Source: Parasulfuritortus sp.
Lineage (GTDB): Bacteria; Pseudomonadota; Gammaproteobacteria; Burkholderiales; Thiobacillaceae
Direction: 5' to 3'
Length of the DNA: 41,893 bases
Assembly (NCBI GenBank): GCA_031291185.1
Contig: JARLJM010000160.1
Span: 67,137-109,029 of the forward strand
The position numbers were made by a program, and so were the translations under genes. The first letter of the stretch is position 1, and the number at the start of each line of letters is the position of its first letter. The notes under the pieces were generated by a model. It searched no databases, had not been told where the DNA came from, and saw only the letters and a list, made by a program, of their open reading frames with translations. Shown here in pieces: positions 1 to 8,111 of the stretch.

Positions 1-149
1 CCAGCGAAGCTGACGAAAAAAGCCACGCAAAAGCCCAGGGCGTTCGCCACCTCTGGCCACAGGTATTGCTGCGCCACAGTGAATACACCCATGTGTGTCA
101 GCGCGGCGGTACCGCCCACCGCCAGAAACCAGAAGGTCGAAGCGTTCAC
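1..149 (-). CDS. GtrA-like membrane protein (partial, runs off window start)
   Basis: Only the first 49 codons lie in the window, reading leftwards off its edge. The start chosen is GTG at 149-147, just downstream of the glycosyltransferase stop, and the product begins VNASTFWFLAVGGTAALTHM. The pattern FxxVGGxAAxxHxGxF followed by a second hydrophobic stretch (ALGFCVAFFVSF) is that of the GtrA/DPMS_synthase-associated family, small four-helix membrane proteins thought to flip polyprenyl-phosphate-linked sugars. Its position directly after a GtrB-like glycosyltransferase on the same strand supports this, because the two act as a pair in the same operon. Family assignment is good; the exact start is less certain and the C-terminal half is not visible. 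Confidence 0.75.
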   Translation of the reverse strand, partial: MNASTFWFLAVGGTAALTHMGVFTVAQQYLWPEVANALGFCVAFFVSFA

Positions 150-156
150 GCCGGGA

Positions 157-1155
157 TCATTCGGCTGATTTGTCTGATGACTGGGCCGCGGGCAAGCCCG
201 AGCCGATGCGCTGGCTCACCAGATAGTTGGGGCGCTGTTTGACCTCTTCATAAATGCGCCCCACATACTCAGCCAGGATACCAATCGACAACAACTGGAT
301 GCCGCTGAAAAACATCATGCCCACCACAATGGTGGCGTAGCCGGGCACGGCAATGCCAGTGATGAAATACTCGCCGACCACCTCGAGGCCGTAACCCAGT
401 GCCAGCATGGACAGAAACAAGCCGGTGACCGTCAAGGCCCGCAGTGGAGCGATGGAAAACGCCAGAATGCCGGTAAACGCCAGCGACAACGACCCCCGCA
501 GGCCAAAATTACTGCTGCCTTCGGTGCGTGGCAGCGGCTCGTAATCGATGGCCGTGCTGTTGAATCCGACCCAAGCGTAAAGGCCTTTCATGAATCGATT
601 ACGCTCGGTCAGGCGTTTAAGGGCCTCAACCACCTGGCGGTCCATCAGGCGAAAGTCACCCGCGTTGGCGGGAATTTTGACCCGGTTGCCCAGGTTCACC
701 AATTTGTAGAACCATCCTGTCAGGGTGATTTGCAGGCTGGACTGGTCAAGGCGGGTGCTGCGAATGGCATACACCACGTCCGAGCCCTCGCGCCACTTGG
801 CCAGCATGTCGGGTACCAATGACACCGGGTGTTGACCATCGCCGTCCATCAGCACCACCACATCACCCTGTGCGGCTTCAATGCCCGCTGTCAGAGCCGG
901 TTCCTTGCCAAAGTTGCGTGACAGTTTCAGATACACCACTTGCGGGTGTTGGCGGCACACGTCCTGCATCACGGCAGCGGTGTTATCGCGACTGCCATCA
1001 TCCACCACGATCAGTTCCACCCGCTCACTCAGGCGGGTCAACGTCGCCAAAATTTCCACCAACAGCTTACTGAGGTTGCGCGCCTCATTGAAGGCCGGAA
1101 TGACGCACGAAATGGACGGAGAAAGGTGTTGACGGTTCAGCATGGGCTGCATCAT
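157..1155 (-). CDS. GtrB/DPM1-like family 2 glycosyltransferase
   Basis: A 332-residue protein. Residues 14-230 form a GT-A fold family 2 glycosyltransferase: IPAFNEA near residue 19, DDGSRDNT at 52-59, and the metal-binding DGDGQHP at 104-110. Two hydrophobic helices follow at about 232-254 and 265-292, then the typical tail EYVGRIYEEVKQRP. This architecture belongs to the bactoprenol glucosyl transferase (GtrB), ArnC and dolichol-phosphate mannose synthase group, which move a sugar from a nucleotide donor to a lipid phosphate carrier on the cytoplasmic face of the membrane. The GtrA-like gene follows 7 bp downstream, as expected for a donor-synthesis/flipping pair. Sugar and acceptor cannot be told from sequence. 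An alternative start at Met5 is possible. Confidence 0.88.
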   Translation of the reverse strand: MMQPMLNRQHLSPSISCVIPAFNEARNLSKLLVEILATLTRLSERVELIVVDDGSRDNTAAVMQDVCRQHPQVVYLKLSRNFGKEPALTAGIEAAQGDVVVLMDGDGQHPVSLVPDMLAKWREGSDVVYAIRSTRLDQSSLQITLTGWFYKLVNLGNRVKIPANAGDFRLMDRQVVEALKRLTERNRFMKGLYAWVGFNSTAIDYEPLPRTEGSSNFGLRGSLSLAFTGILAFSIAPLRALTVTGLFLSMLALGYGLEVVGEYFITGIAVPGYATIVVGMMFFSGIQLLSIGILAEYVGRIYEEVKQRPNYLVSQRIGSGLPAAQSSDKSAE

Positions 1156-1163
1156 GCCAAAAG

Positions 1164-1195
1164 AAAACCCCGCTCAGAGCAACTGGCGGGGTTTT
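1164..1195 (-). terminator. Rho-independent terminator after psiF-like gene
   Basis: Perfect 10-bp inverted repeat: AAAACCCCGC at 1164-1173 pairs with GCGGGGTTTT at 1186-1195 across a 12-nt loop. It lies 23 bp beyond the stop of the leftward PsiF-like gene and is followed on that strand by a T-rich stretch. The right side also carries seven T on the plus strand, so it could work in both directions. It separates the PsiF-like gene from the glycosyltransferase. Confidence 0.85.
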
Positions 1196-1218
1196 TTTGC
1201 GGTACGAAAGACTTGAAA

Positions 1219-1551
1219 TCAGCCTTTGTTGCTCAGGCAATCCTTCATGAATGCCTTGCGTTCATCGCCTTTGAGGGCCTTGTCACCGGCTTCTTTGTTG
1301 CAAGACTTCATTTTTTCCTGCTGAGTGATCTTTTTGCTGGGGGCTTCGGCGGCCGGTTTGGCACCCAGGCATTCCTTCATGAAGGCCTTGCGCTCGTCGC
1401 CCTTTTTGTCGCCAGCGTCCTTGTTGCAGGTGGTCATTTTGCTTTGCTGGGCGGTTTTGGCTGCAGGTGCTGCGGCAGCCGCATCAGCAGCGTAAGCCGA
1501 ACCGAAAGACAGAGACAGGCCCAAGCCCAGAAGAGTCAGCAGTTTTTTCAT
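1219..1551 (-). CDS. psiF: PsiF-family periplasmic protein
   Basis: A 110-residue secreted protein. The start MKKLLTLLGLG at 1551 was preferred over an upstream in-frame Met because AGGA sits about 6 nt before it and because it opens a clean signal peptide ending at AYA-AD. After an Ala-rich linker the mature part is two PsiF repeats, QQSKMTTCNKDAGDKKGDER and a second of the form QQEKMKSCNKEAGDK, each ending in RKAFMK(E/D)CL with two conserved cysteines. In E. coli PsiF is phosphate-starvation induced; its biochemical role is unknown. It is monocistronic and followed by a strong terminator. I saw no confident Pho box upstream. Confidence 0.85.
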   Translation of the reverse strand: MKKLLTLLGLGLSLSFGSAYAADAAAAAPAAKTAQQSKMTTCNKDAGDKKGDERKAFMKECLGAKPAAEAPSKKITQQEKMKSCNKEAGDKALKGDERKAFMKDCLSNKG

Positions 1552-1695
1552 GTGAAGTCCTATGTGAAGGTGGAAAAAAATCCCGCTCGGGATTCCACCA
1601 CACAACGTGGCGCAAAGCAAACCCGTTGACAGGGTGTTGCCGTGTTGCGCCGTGTTGATCTGCGCCGGGCTGGGCCCGCCCCGTAAAATCGCCGG

Positions 1696-3393
1696 ATGCT
1701 GACTGTAAAAACCGAACTCCTTGAAGCCCTGCGCTTGGCGCTGGAAGATCTACTCCCTGGCGCGGGTGCCAAAGCGGCTTTCGAGTCGCCCAAAGTCGCA
1801 GCACATGGCGATCTGGCCACGACGGCGGCCATGCAACTGGCCAAGCCACTCAAACTCAATCCGCGTCAACTGGCAGAAAAACTGTGTGCAGCCCTGCAGC
1901 TGACAGCTCCGTACCAGGTCTGGGTGGAGGCGCTTGACATCGCCGGTCCGGGCTTCATCAACATCAAGCTCAAGCCCGCAGCCAAACAGCAGGTGGTGCG
2001 CGAGGTGCTGGCTCAGACCGCCCGTTTCGGCATGCAGGCTGGTCATGGCAAGCAGATGCTGGTGGAATTTGTGTCTGCCAACCCGACCGGTCCTTTGCAC
2101 GTGGGCCACGGACGCCAGGCGGCGCTGGGCGATGCCATCTGCAACCTGTTTTCCACCCAAGGCTGGAAAGTTCACCGTGAGTTTTATTACAACGACGCCG
2201 GTGTGCAGATTCAAACCTTGACCCACAGTACGCAGTTGCGCGCCAAGGGCTTCAAACCGGGTGATGACTGCTGGCCAACCGACCCCGAAGACCCGGCCAG
2301 CAAAGCGTTTTACAACGGTGACTACATTCAGGACATCGCCAACGACTTCCTCGCCAAGAAAACGGTCAAGGCCGATGACCGAGAGTTCACCGCCAGTGGT
2401 GACGTGGAAGACCTGGAGTCCATTCGCCAATTTGCCGTGGCTTACCTGCGCAACGAGCAAGACAAGGATTTGCAGGCCTTCAACCTGAAATTTGACGAGT
2501 ACTACCTGGAGTCCAGCCTGTACACCAGTGGCCGGGTGGAAGCGGCGGTGGGCAAACTCATTGCCAATGGCAAAACCTACGAGCAAGACGGTGCGCTGTG
2601 GCTAAAGTCTACCGATTACGGCGACGACAAAGATCGCGTGATGCGCAAAAAAGACGGTACCTACACCTACTTTGTGCCCGATGTGGCCTACCACATTGCC
2701 AAGTGGGAGCGGGGTTACCAGAAGGTCATCAACATTCAGGGCACCGACCACCACGGCACCATCGCTCGCGTGCGTGCAGGCTTGCAAGCGGCAGACGTCG
2801 GTATTCCCCAAGGCTACCCCGACTACGTGCTGCACACCATGGTGCGGGTGGTCAAGGGCGGCGAAGAGGTCAAGATCAGCAAGCGTGCGGGCAGCTATGT
2901 CACGCTGCGCGACCTGATCGAGTGGACCAGCAAGGACGCCGTGCGTTTCTTCTTGCTGAGTCGCAAGCCCGACACCGAATACATCTTTGACGTCGATTTG
3001 GCGGTGGCTAAAAACAACGACAACCCGGTCTATTACGTGCAATACGCGCATGCGCGCATTTGCTCCGTATTGGCTGCGTGGGGTGGCAATGCAGCAGCGC
3101 TGGCCAATGTCGATCTGGCTGCGCTGGACAGCCCGCAAGCCCAGGCTTTGATGCTGCTGCTGGCCAAATACCCCGACATGCTCAGTGCGGCGGCTGAAGG
3201 TTTTGCGCCGCATGATGTGACTTTTTACCTGCGTGAGCTGGCCGCCTGCTACCACAGCTACTACGATGCTGAGCGGATTTTGGTGGACGACGAAGCTGTC
3301 AAGCTGGCCCGTCTGGCGCTGGTCGCGGCGACCGCGCAGGTATTGCACAATGGCCTGGCGGTGCTGGGCGTGAGCGCTCCGCAGAAAATGTAA
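1696..3393 (+). CDS. argS: Arginyl-tRNA synthetase
   Basis: A 565-residue class I aminoacyl-tRNA synthetase that charges tRNA-Arg with arginine in the cytoplasm. The N-terminal Add1 domain (about 1-95) is followed by the HIGH-type motif in [14 protein letters not shown], with HVGH at 135-138, and by the KMSKS equivalent KISKR at about 393-397. The C-terminal DALR anticodon-binding domain occupies about 445-565 ([11 protein letters not shown] onwards). Length matches proteobacterial ArgS. A SPOR-domain gene starts 33 bp downstream and a DsbA-type gene follows, a grouping I know from other Comamonadaceae, so they are probably co-transcribed. Confidence 0.97.
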   Translation: MLTVKTELLEALRLALEDLLPGAGAKAAFESPKVAAHGDLATTAAMQLAKPLKLNPRQLAEKLCAALQLTAPYQVWVEALDIAGPGFINIKLKPAAKQQVVREVLAQTARFGMQAGHGKQMLVEFVSANPTGPLHVGHGRQAALGDAICNLFSTQGWKVHREFYYNDAGVQIQTLTHSTQLRAKGFKPGDDCWPTDPEDPASKAFYNGDYIQDIANDFLAKKTVKADDREFTASGDVEDLESIRQFAVAYLRNEQDKDLQAFNLKFDEYYLESSLYTSGRVEAAVGKLIANGKTYEQDGALWLKSTDYGDDKDRVMRKKDGTYTYFVPDVAYHIAKWERGYQKVINIQGTDHHGTIARVRAGLQAADVGIPQGYPDYVLHTMVRVVKGGEEVKISKRAGSYVTLRDLIEWTSKDAVRFFLLSRKPDTEYIFDVDLAVAKNNDNPVYYVQYAHARICSVLAAWGGNAAALANVDLAALDSPQAQALMLLLAKYPDMLSAAAEGFAPHDVTFYLRELAACYHSYYDAERILVDDEAVKLARLALVAATAQVLHNGLAVLGVSAPQKM

Positions 3394-3426
3394 TACACAA
3401 ACTTAGACAGGTATTGAGACCGAATC

Positions 3427-4083
3427 ATGAAACATCAACGCGGCGGGACTTTTCTGGGATTTGTGCTTGGGCTGGTAATCGGGCTAGGCGTGGCGCTGGC
3501 GGTGGCGGTGTATGTCACCAAAGTGCCGGTGCCATTTCTTGACAAGGGCATGAACCGCCCAGCTGATCAGGATGCCGTCGAGCAGCAAAAAAACAAAGAC
3601 TGGGACCCGAATGCGCCGCTGTATGGCAAGAATCCGGCGCGCCCCGCTTCTGCCGAACAAGTGGAAACGGCTGCACCCAAGGCTGACGCGCCAGCCACAA
3701 CTGCCCCCATGGCCAGCGCGCCAGTCACAGCTGCGCCCAAGGCTGAGCTCAAGCCCGCCGTGACCGCTGACCCCTTGGGCGATTTGGTCAAGGCCAAGGC
3801 AGCTGCAGCTACAGGCGCGGCCACCGGGCAAACTGCTGCCGCAGATCCGTTTGTTTACTTTGTACAAGTTGGGGCTTTCCGGACCCCTGAAGATGCCGAG
3901 AGCCAGCGTGCGAAGTTGTCCTTGGCAGGTATCGAGACCAAGACAAGCGAGCGCGAGCAGGCTGGACGAACCGTGTACCGTGTGCGCATGGGTCCATTTG
4001 ATCAGCGTGATGATGCCGACAAAGCCAAAGCCCGACTTGAGGCCGCTGGCCAGGACGCCGCATTGGTGCGTGTCGCCCGGTGA
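3427..4083 (+). CDS. SPOR-domain cell-division-type protein (FtsN-like)
   Basis: A 218-residue bitopic inner-membrane protein. A short basic N-terminus (MKHQRGG) is followed by one transmembrane helix at about 8-30 and a Pro/Ala/Lys-rich periplasmic linker (about 35-138). The C-terminal SPOR domain (about 140-218) contains YFVQVGAF and the repeat-like YRVRMGPF. SPOR domains bind denuded glycan strands in septal peptidoglycan, so the likely role is at the division site, as for FtsN or DedD. It lies 33 bp after argS and upstream of the DsbA-type gene. I cannot say whether this is the essential FtsN or an accessory SPOR protein. Confidence 0.88.
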   Translation: MKHQRGGTFLGFVLGLVIGLGVALAVAVYVTKVPVPFLDKGMNRPADQDAVEQQKNKDWDPNAPLYGKNPARPASAEQVETAAPKADAPATTAPMASAPVTAAPKAELKPAVTADPLGDLVKAKAAAATGAATGQTAAADPFVYFVQVGAFRTPEDAESQRAKLSLAGIETKTSEREQAGRTVYRVRMGPFDQRDDADKAKARLEAAGQDAALVRVAR

Positions 4084-4141
4084 ACTTTTTTGTCACTTCA
4101 GGCTCGGACCCGGCGCTTCACAACCCATGAGAAATCTGCCC

Positions 4142-4789
4142 ATGAAACGACGTCATTTTTGTGCCACCGTGACAACCCTGGCCGCTGCCGTAATACCGCC
4201 CCTGAGTGCTTTGGCACAGACCAAAACTCCTGAGGCAGGAACTGACTACATCAAACTCAACAAGCCTGCGCCGGTAGACACGCCAGCAGGCAAGATCGAG
4301 GTACTGGAGTTTTTTTGGTACAGCTGCCCGCATTGCAACGCGTTTGAGCCTCTGTTGAACCAATGGGCCAAACAGCTGCCCGCCGATGTGGCATTCAAAC
4401 GCGTTCCGGTGGCGTTTCAGGACAGCTATCTGCCACAGCAGCGCCTTTTTTACGCTCTGGAGTCCTTGGGTTTGGTAGAAAAGTTGCATGACAAGGTGTT
4501 TGCCGCCATCCACACCGAACGGCAAAATCTGGTCAGTGAACAGGCCATCACCGATTGGATGGTCAAGCAAGGTGTTGACAAGGCGCTTTTTGCCAGCCAC
4601 TTCAACTCGTTTAGCACTGTTTCCAAGGTGCACCGGGCTAATCAGCTGATGACAGCGTACCAAGTTGAGGGCGTACCGGCACTCGGCGTTGCCGGTCGTT
4701 TCTACACTGACGGCTCCATGGCCAAGAGTATGGAGCGGGCGCTGCAGACGGTGGACTTTTTGGTGGCTGAGGTTCGCGCTGGCCGTTAA
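4142..4789 (+). CDS. dsbA: DsbA-type thiol:disulfide oxidoreductase
   Basis: A 215-residue periplasmic thioredoxin-fold protein. The start MKRRHFCATV at 4142 was chosen; an in-frame ATG 15 bp upstream (MRNLP) is an alternative, and neither has a strong ribosome site. The signal peptide carries RR before a hydrophobic stretch ending SALA-Q, so export by Tat is possible. The active site CPHC lies in FFWYSCPHCNAFEP, and the cis-proline loop is VEGVPALGV, both typical of DsbA, which introduces disulfides into exported proteins. It ends the argS-SPOR-dsbA set. The next gene is lptA, about 100 bp on. Confidence 0.9.
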   Translation: MKRRHFCATVTTLAAAVIPPLSALAQTKTPEAGTDYIKLNKPAPVDTPAGKIEVLEFFWYSCPHCNAFEPLLNQWAKQLPADVAFKRVPVAFQDSYLPQQRLFYALESLGLVEKLHDKVFAAIHTERQNLVSEQAITDWMVKQGVDKALFASHFNSFSTVSKVHRANQLMTAYQVEGVPALGVAGRFYTDGSMAKSMERALQTVDFLVAEVRAGR

Positions 4790-4834
4790 ACGGGGTGTGC
4801 AGCCAGTGTCACGCGGTTTTCACCGTGTCAGGTG

Positions 4835-4860
4835 TTTACAAGGCGCAGGTTCGTTACAAT
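4835..4860 (+). promoter_or_regulatory. Possible promoter upstream of lptA
   Basis: TACAAT at 4855-4860 is a five-of-six match to the sigma-70 -10 box and lies 33 bp before the lptA start. The nearest -35-like hexamer TTTACA (4835-4840) is only 14 bp upstream, shorter than the usual 16-18 bp, so the -35 assignment is weak. This would give lptA-lptB-rpoN a promoter separate from dsbA. Confidence 0.25.
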
Positions 4861-4893
4861 GCAAGGCATAAATCATGCAAGATTCGTGCCTTT

Positions 4894-5532
4894 ATGAATA
4901 AATCCATTTTTCCTTCCTTGGCGTTGGTGCTTCTAGCTTTGGCTGCGCCCGTTGCCTGGGGCGAAAAAGCGGACAAGAACAAGCCCATGAACATCGAGGC
5001 TGATGCCTTGCGTTATGACGACGCCAAACAGACCAGCGTGTTTACCGGCAATGTGGTTTTGACCAAAGGCACCATCCTGATCCGCGGCGGCAAGCTCGAC
5101 GTGCGCCAGGACGCAGATGGCAACCAGTACGGCGTGGTGACGGCAGTGCCCGGCAAGCTGGCGTTCTTTCGCCAGAAACGTGAAGGCGTCGATGAGTTCA
5201 TCGAGGGTGAAGGCGAGACCATTGATTACGATGGCCGTGCAGATGTCGTCAAGTTCATCTCCAAAGCTCAATTGCGTCGTTACCGGGGCGCCACACTGAG
5301 CGACGAATTCAATGCCGGACTGATTGTCTATAACAATGTCACAGAAGTTTTCACGCTGGATGGTGCGCCAGTCGTGGGCCAGAGCAGCAGCACGGGCCAG
5401 CCTGGTGCCCCGGCCGGGCGCGTCAGAGCCATGCTGACGCCCAAGCCCTCCAGTATCACTGCTGAACCACCTGCGGTAGCGGCTTCCGGCACCTTGCGTG
5501 AAAGCACCACGCTGGGTGGCAAGAAACCATGA
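4894..5532 (+). CDS. lptA: LptA, periplasmic lipopolysaccharide transport protein
   Basis: A 212-residue protein of the OstA/LptA family. The start [10 protein letters not shown] at 4894 gives a standard signal peptide ending AWG-E; the frame is open further upstream but without secretion features. The mature region [20 protein letters not shown] with [19 protein letters not shown] is the jelly-roll OstA_N domain that forms the periplasmic bridge carrying LPS from LptBFGC to LptDE. The C-terminal 40 residues are Pro/Ala/Ser-rich and probably disordered. The stop overlaps the lptB start (ATGA), so the two are translationally coupled. lptC, which commonly precedes lptA, is not in the immediate neighbourhood. 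Confidence 0.93.
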   Translation: MNKSIFPSLALVLLALAAPVAWGEKADKNKPMNIEADALRYDDAKQTSVFTGNVVLTKGTILIRGGKLDVRQDADGNQYGVVTAVPGKLAFFRQKREGVDEFIEGEGETIDYDGRADVVKFISKAQLRRYRGATLSDEFNAGLIVYNNVTEVFTLDGAPVVGQSSSTGQPGAPAGRVRAMLTPKPSSITAEPPAVAASGTLRESTTLGGKKP

Positions 5533-6347
5533 TGTCCGGCCCCGTGGCAGAGCCCGATCTGCAGCTTGACCCTAGCGGCAGGCGTCGCTCGGATGCATAC
5601 GACAGCGACAGTTGCCTGCAGGCAATTCATCTAGAAAAGTCTTACGGTAGCCGCAAAGTCGTCAAGGACGTTTCGCTGGCGGTGCGCAAGGGTGAGGTGG
5701 TTGGACTTTTGGGCCCCAATGGGGCTGGCAAAACGACGTCCTTTTACATGATCGTCGGCTTGGTGCGCGCCAGCGCGGGCGACATCACCATCGACGGCCA
5801 GTCGATCGAGCACATGCCGATTCATCGGCGCGCTCGGCTCGGGCTGGGGTATTTGCCGCAGGAAGCTTCGATTTTTCGCAAGCTCAACGTTGAAGACAAC
5901 GTGCGTGCGGTACTGGAATTGCAGCTCGATGATCAAGGCAAGGCGCTTGGCGATAGCGAGATTGAAAAACGCCTGACCGGCCTGCTGCAAGATCTGCGCG
6001 TGGACCATCTGCGCCAGTCCAGCGCCTTGTCGCTGTCTGGCGGTGAGCGCAGGCGCGTGGAAATTGCCCGCGCCCTAGCCACGAATCCGCGTTTTATTTT
6101 GCTCGATGAGCCGTTTGCCGGCATTGACCCGATTGCTGTGATCGAGATCCAGCGCATCATCAGCTTTTTGAAAAATCGCGGCATTGGCGTGCTGATCACC
6201 GACCATAACGTGCGCGAAACACTGGGCATTTGCGATCACGCCTATATCATCAGCGATGGCACGGTGCTGGCGCAGGGTACGCCCACAGACATCGTCAATG
6301 ATGCCGATGTGCGGCGGGTGTACTTGGGCGAACATTTCAGAATGTGA
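5529..6347 (+). CDS. lptB: LptB, LPS export ABC transporter ATPase
   Basis: A 272-residue ABC ATPase powering LPS extraction by LptFGC at the inner membrane. It has Walker [10 protein letters not shown] at 62-70, a Q-loop in [14 protein letters not shown], the signature [15 protein letters not shown], Walker [14 protein letters not shown] and the H-loop [10 protein letters not shown]. The closely matching E. coli protein is about 240 residues; the extra ~30 N-terminal residues ([14 protein letters not shown] onward) look unstructured, and a later start is possible although no good internal ATG precedes [10 protein letters not shown]. The first ATG overlaps the lptA stop. rpoN follows after 81 bp, the classical lptB-rpoN order. 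Confidence 0.96.
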   Translation: MMSGPVAEPDLQLDPSGRRRSDAYDSDSCLQAIHLEKSYGSRKVVKDVSLAVRKGEVVGLLGPNGAGKTTSFYMIVGLVRASAGDITIDGQSIEHMPIHRRARLGLGYLPQEASIFRKLNVEDNVRAVLELQLDDQGKALGDSEIEKRLTGLLQDLRVDHLRQSSALSLSGGERRRVEIARALATNPRFILLDEPFAGIDPIAVIEIQRIISFLKNRGIGVLITDHNVRETLGICDHAYIISDGTVLAQGTPTDIVNDADVRRVYLGEHFRM

Positions 6348-6428
6348 AGAGATGCCCTCCATGTTTTTAACTCTGAGTAATACGCTGACCTTGGGGACTA
6401 TGAGTCCCTTGGGCGGCCCGTTGGTGTC

Positions 6429-8027
6429 ATGAAACAAGGTCTGTCTCTACGCGTTTCGCAGCATCTGGCGCTCACGCCCCAGTTGCAGCAATCGATCAGA
6501 CTGCTGCAGCTCTCCACCCTGGAGCTGTCTTCTGAAGTCGATCAGATGCTTGACGACAACCCGTTCCTGGAGCGCAATGCCGAAGAAGCCGAGCGCGAGT
6601 CGTTTGGCCTGGAGCAACTTGATACACCCGTCAGCACCTCAGATCGCGAAGCCGAATCAGCTACATATTCTGCAGCTGACTATCCAGACAGCACAAGGGC
6701 TAAAGCCGAAAATGATGTAGAGGATTCGGGCGTAACCAGTGACGACGGTCCGAGTTGGGAAGGCGACGGCAGCGTCAGTCTTGGGCCTGATGACAGTGAA
6801 TGGGGCAGTGAGGCGCCGGCCAAGGGCAACAATCTCACCGGTGACGACGAGATGGACGCCACCGAACTGGCACGCAACCAGGAGTCGCTGCAAAGCTACC
6901 TGCACCGCCAGGCGCTGGCACTGCGCCTAAGTGCCGAAGACAGCGCTGCGCTGCGCTTCCTGATCGAGTCGCTCAACGACGACGGTTATCTTGAAGACGA
7001 CCTGACCGAGCTGGCGCGTGGCCTGGCAGGCGATGACGATGAAGAACAGCTGGCGCAGTTGGTGCACCACTTCACCGTGGCCCTGAACCTGTTGCAAAGT
7101 CTGGAGCCCATCGGTGTCGGCGCGCGAGGCCTGGCTGAGTGCCTGACGCTGCAACTCAAGGCCCTGCTGGTGTTGTCGGACACAGAGCTGGAACTGGACC
7201 CGGAGGTGATCGAGGTGGCCTTGGCTATCTGCCGTCAACCGATGGACCTGCTGGCCCGGCGTGACATCAAGCACTTGATACCGCTGTGCGGCGCTGGGGA
7301 TACGGCCATTCGCGCCGCCATCACCCTGATCGGGCGGCTGGAGCCCAAGCCCGGGCGGCGTTTTGTAGACGTGGAGCGCAACGTTGTGGTGCCAGACGTG
7401 CTGGTTGTCAAAGTCGGCAACGGTGCGACGGCTAAATTCCAGGTGCGCCTGAACCCCGAGGTGATGCCGCGCCTGCGCGTGCACGACATTTACGCCAATG
7501 CGCTCAAGGGCCACAAGGCTGGCGGCAGCGAGGCCTCCAGCGCGTTGGCGCTGCAGCAGCGCTTGCAGGAAGCCCGCTGGTTCATCAAGAACATCCAGCA
7601 GCGCTTTGACACCATCCTGCGCGTCAGCACAGCGATTGTGGAGCGGCAAAAGAGCTTCTTTGTGCACGGTGAACTGGCCATGCGCCCGCTGGTGCTGCGA
7701 GAGATCGCCGACGAGTTGGGCTTGCACGAATCGACCATTAGCCGCGTCACCACCGCCAAATACATGGCCACGCCTTATGGCACCTTTGAGCTGAAATACT
7801 TTTTTGGCTCGGGCTTGGGCACCGAGTCGGGCGGCAACGCCTCCAGCACGGCGGTGCGTGCGCTCATCAAGCAGTTCGTCGCGGCTGAGAGCCCGAAAAA
7901 GCCGCTCAGCGACAACCAGATTTCCGACATGCTCAAAGAGCAGGGCATTGAATGCGCCCGCCGTACCGTCGCCAAGTACCGCGAAGGCTTGCGGATTGCA
8001 CCGGCGTCGCTGCGTAAAGAGCTGTGA
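6429..8027 (+). CDS. rpoN: RNA polymerase sigma-54 factor RpoN
   Basis: A 532-residue sigma-54. Region I (MKQGLSLRVSQHLALTPQLQ, then SIRLLQLSTLEL) is the activator-interaction segment. An acidic region II covers about 55-145, the core-binding domain about 150-330, and the DNA-binding domain ends with the RpoN box ARRTVAKYRE at 510-519. It directs transcription from -24/-12 promoters and needs AAA+ activators. The acidic region II contains a copy of the dispersed repeat (6654-6716), so part of this variable linker appears repeat-derived while the frame stays open. Upstream genes are lptA-lptB as in many proteobacteria; the usual downstream hpf/raiA gene is replaced by an rRNA methyltransferase gene. 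Confidence 0.97.
   Translation: MKQGLSLRVSQHLALTPQLQQSIRLLQLSTLELSSEVDQMLDDNPFLERNAEEAERESFGLEQLDTPVSTSDREAESATYSAADYPDSTRAKAENDVEDSGVTSDDGPSWEGDGSVSLGPDDSEWGSEAPAKGNNLTGDDEMDATELARNQESLQSYLHRQALALRLSAEDSAALRFLIESLNDDGYLEDDLTELARGLAGDDDEEQLAQLVHHFTVALNLLQSLEPIGVGARGLAECLTLQLKALLVLSDTELELDPEVIEVALAICRQPMDLLARRDIKHLIPLCGAGDTAIRAAITLIGRLEPKPGRRFVDVERNVVVPDVLVVKVGNGATAKFQVRLNPEVMPRLRVHDIYANALKGHKAGGSEASSALALQQRLQEARWFIKNIQQRFDTILRVSTAIVERQKSFFVHGELAMRPLVLREIADELGLHESTISRVTTAKYMATPYGTFELKYFFGSGLGTESGGNASSTAVRALIKQFVAAESPKKPLSDNQISDMLKEQGIECARRTVAKYREGLRIAPASLRKEL
6654..6716 (+). repeat. Dispersed Comamonadaceae-type repeat inside rpoN
   Basis: The segment begins AATCAGCTACATATTCTGCA, and after a divergent middle ends ACAAGGGCTAAAGCCGAAAA. 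This matches the start and end of the repeat at 16411-16470. It is in frame with rpoN and encodes part of the acidic linker (about residues 76-96). Confidence 0.5.
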
Positions 8028-8111
8028 CGCTTTTCGCGCCACCGCGCTATGCCTGCCGACGGATCGGTTGGGCGAAGCCATCCCCTCGAAGAACATGAGG
8101 AAAGAACCAAC

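Noticed and set aside
1626..1660. TTGACA at 1626-1631 as a -35 box for argS
   Set aside because: No -10-like hexamer occurs at 16-18 bp spacing.
1750..2586. Long minus-strand frames across argS
   Set aside because: Antisense to argS, which shows complete synthetase motifs.
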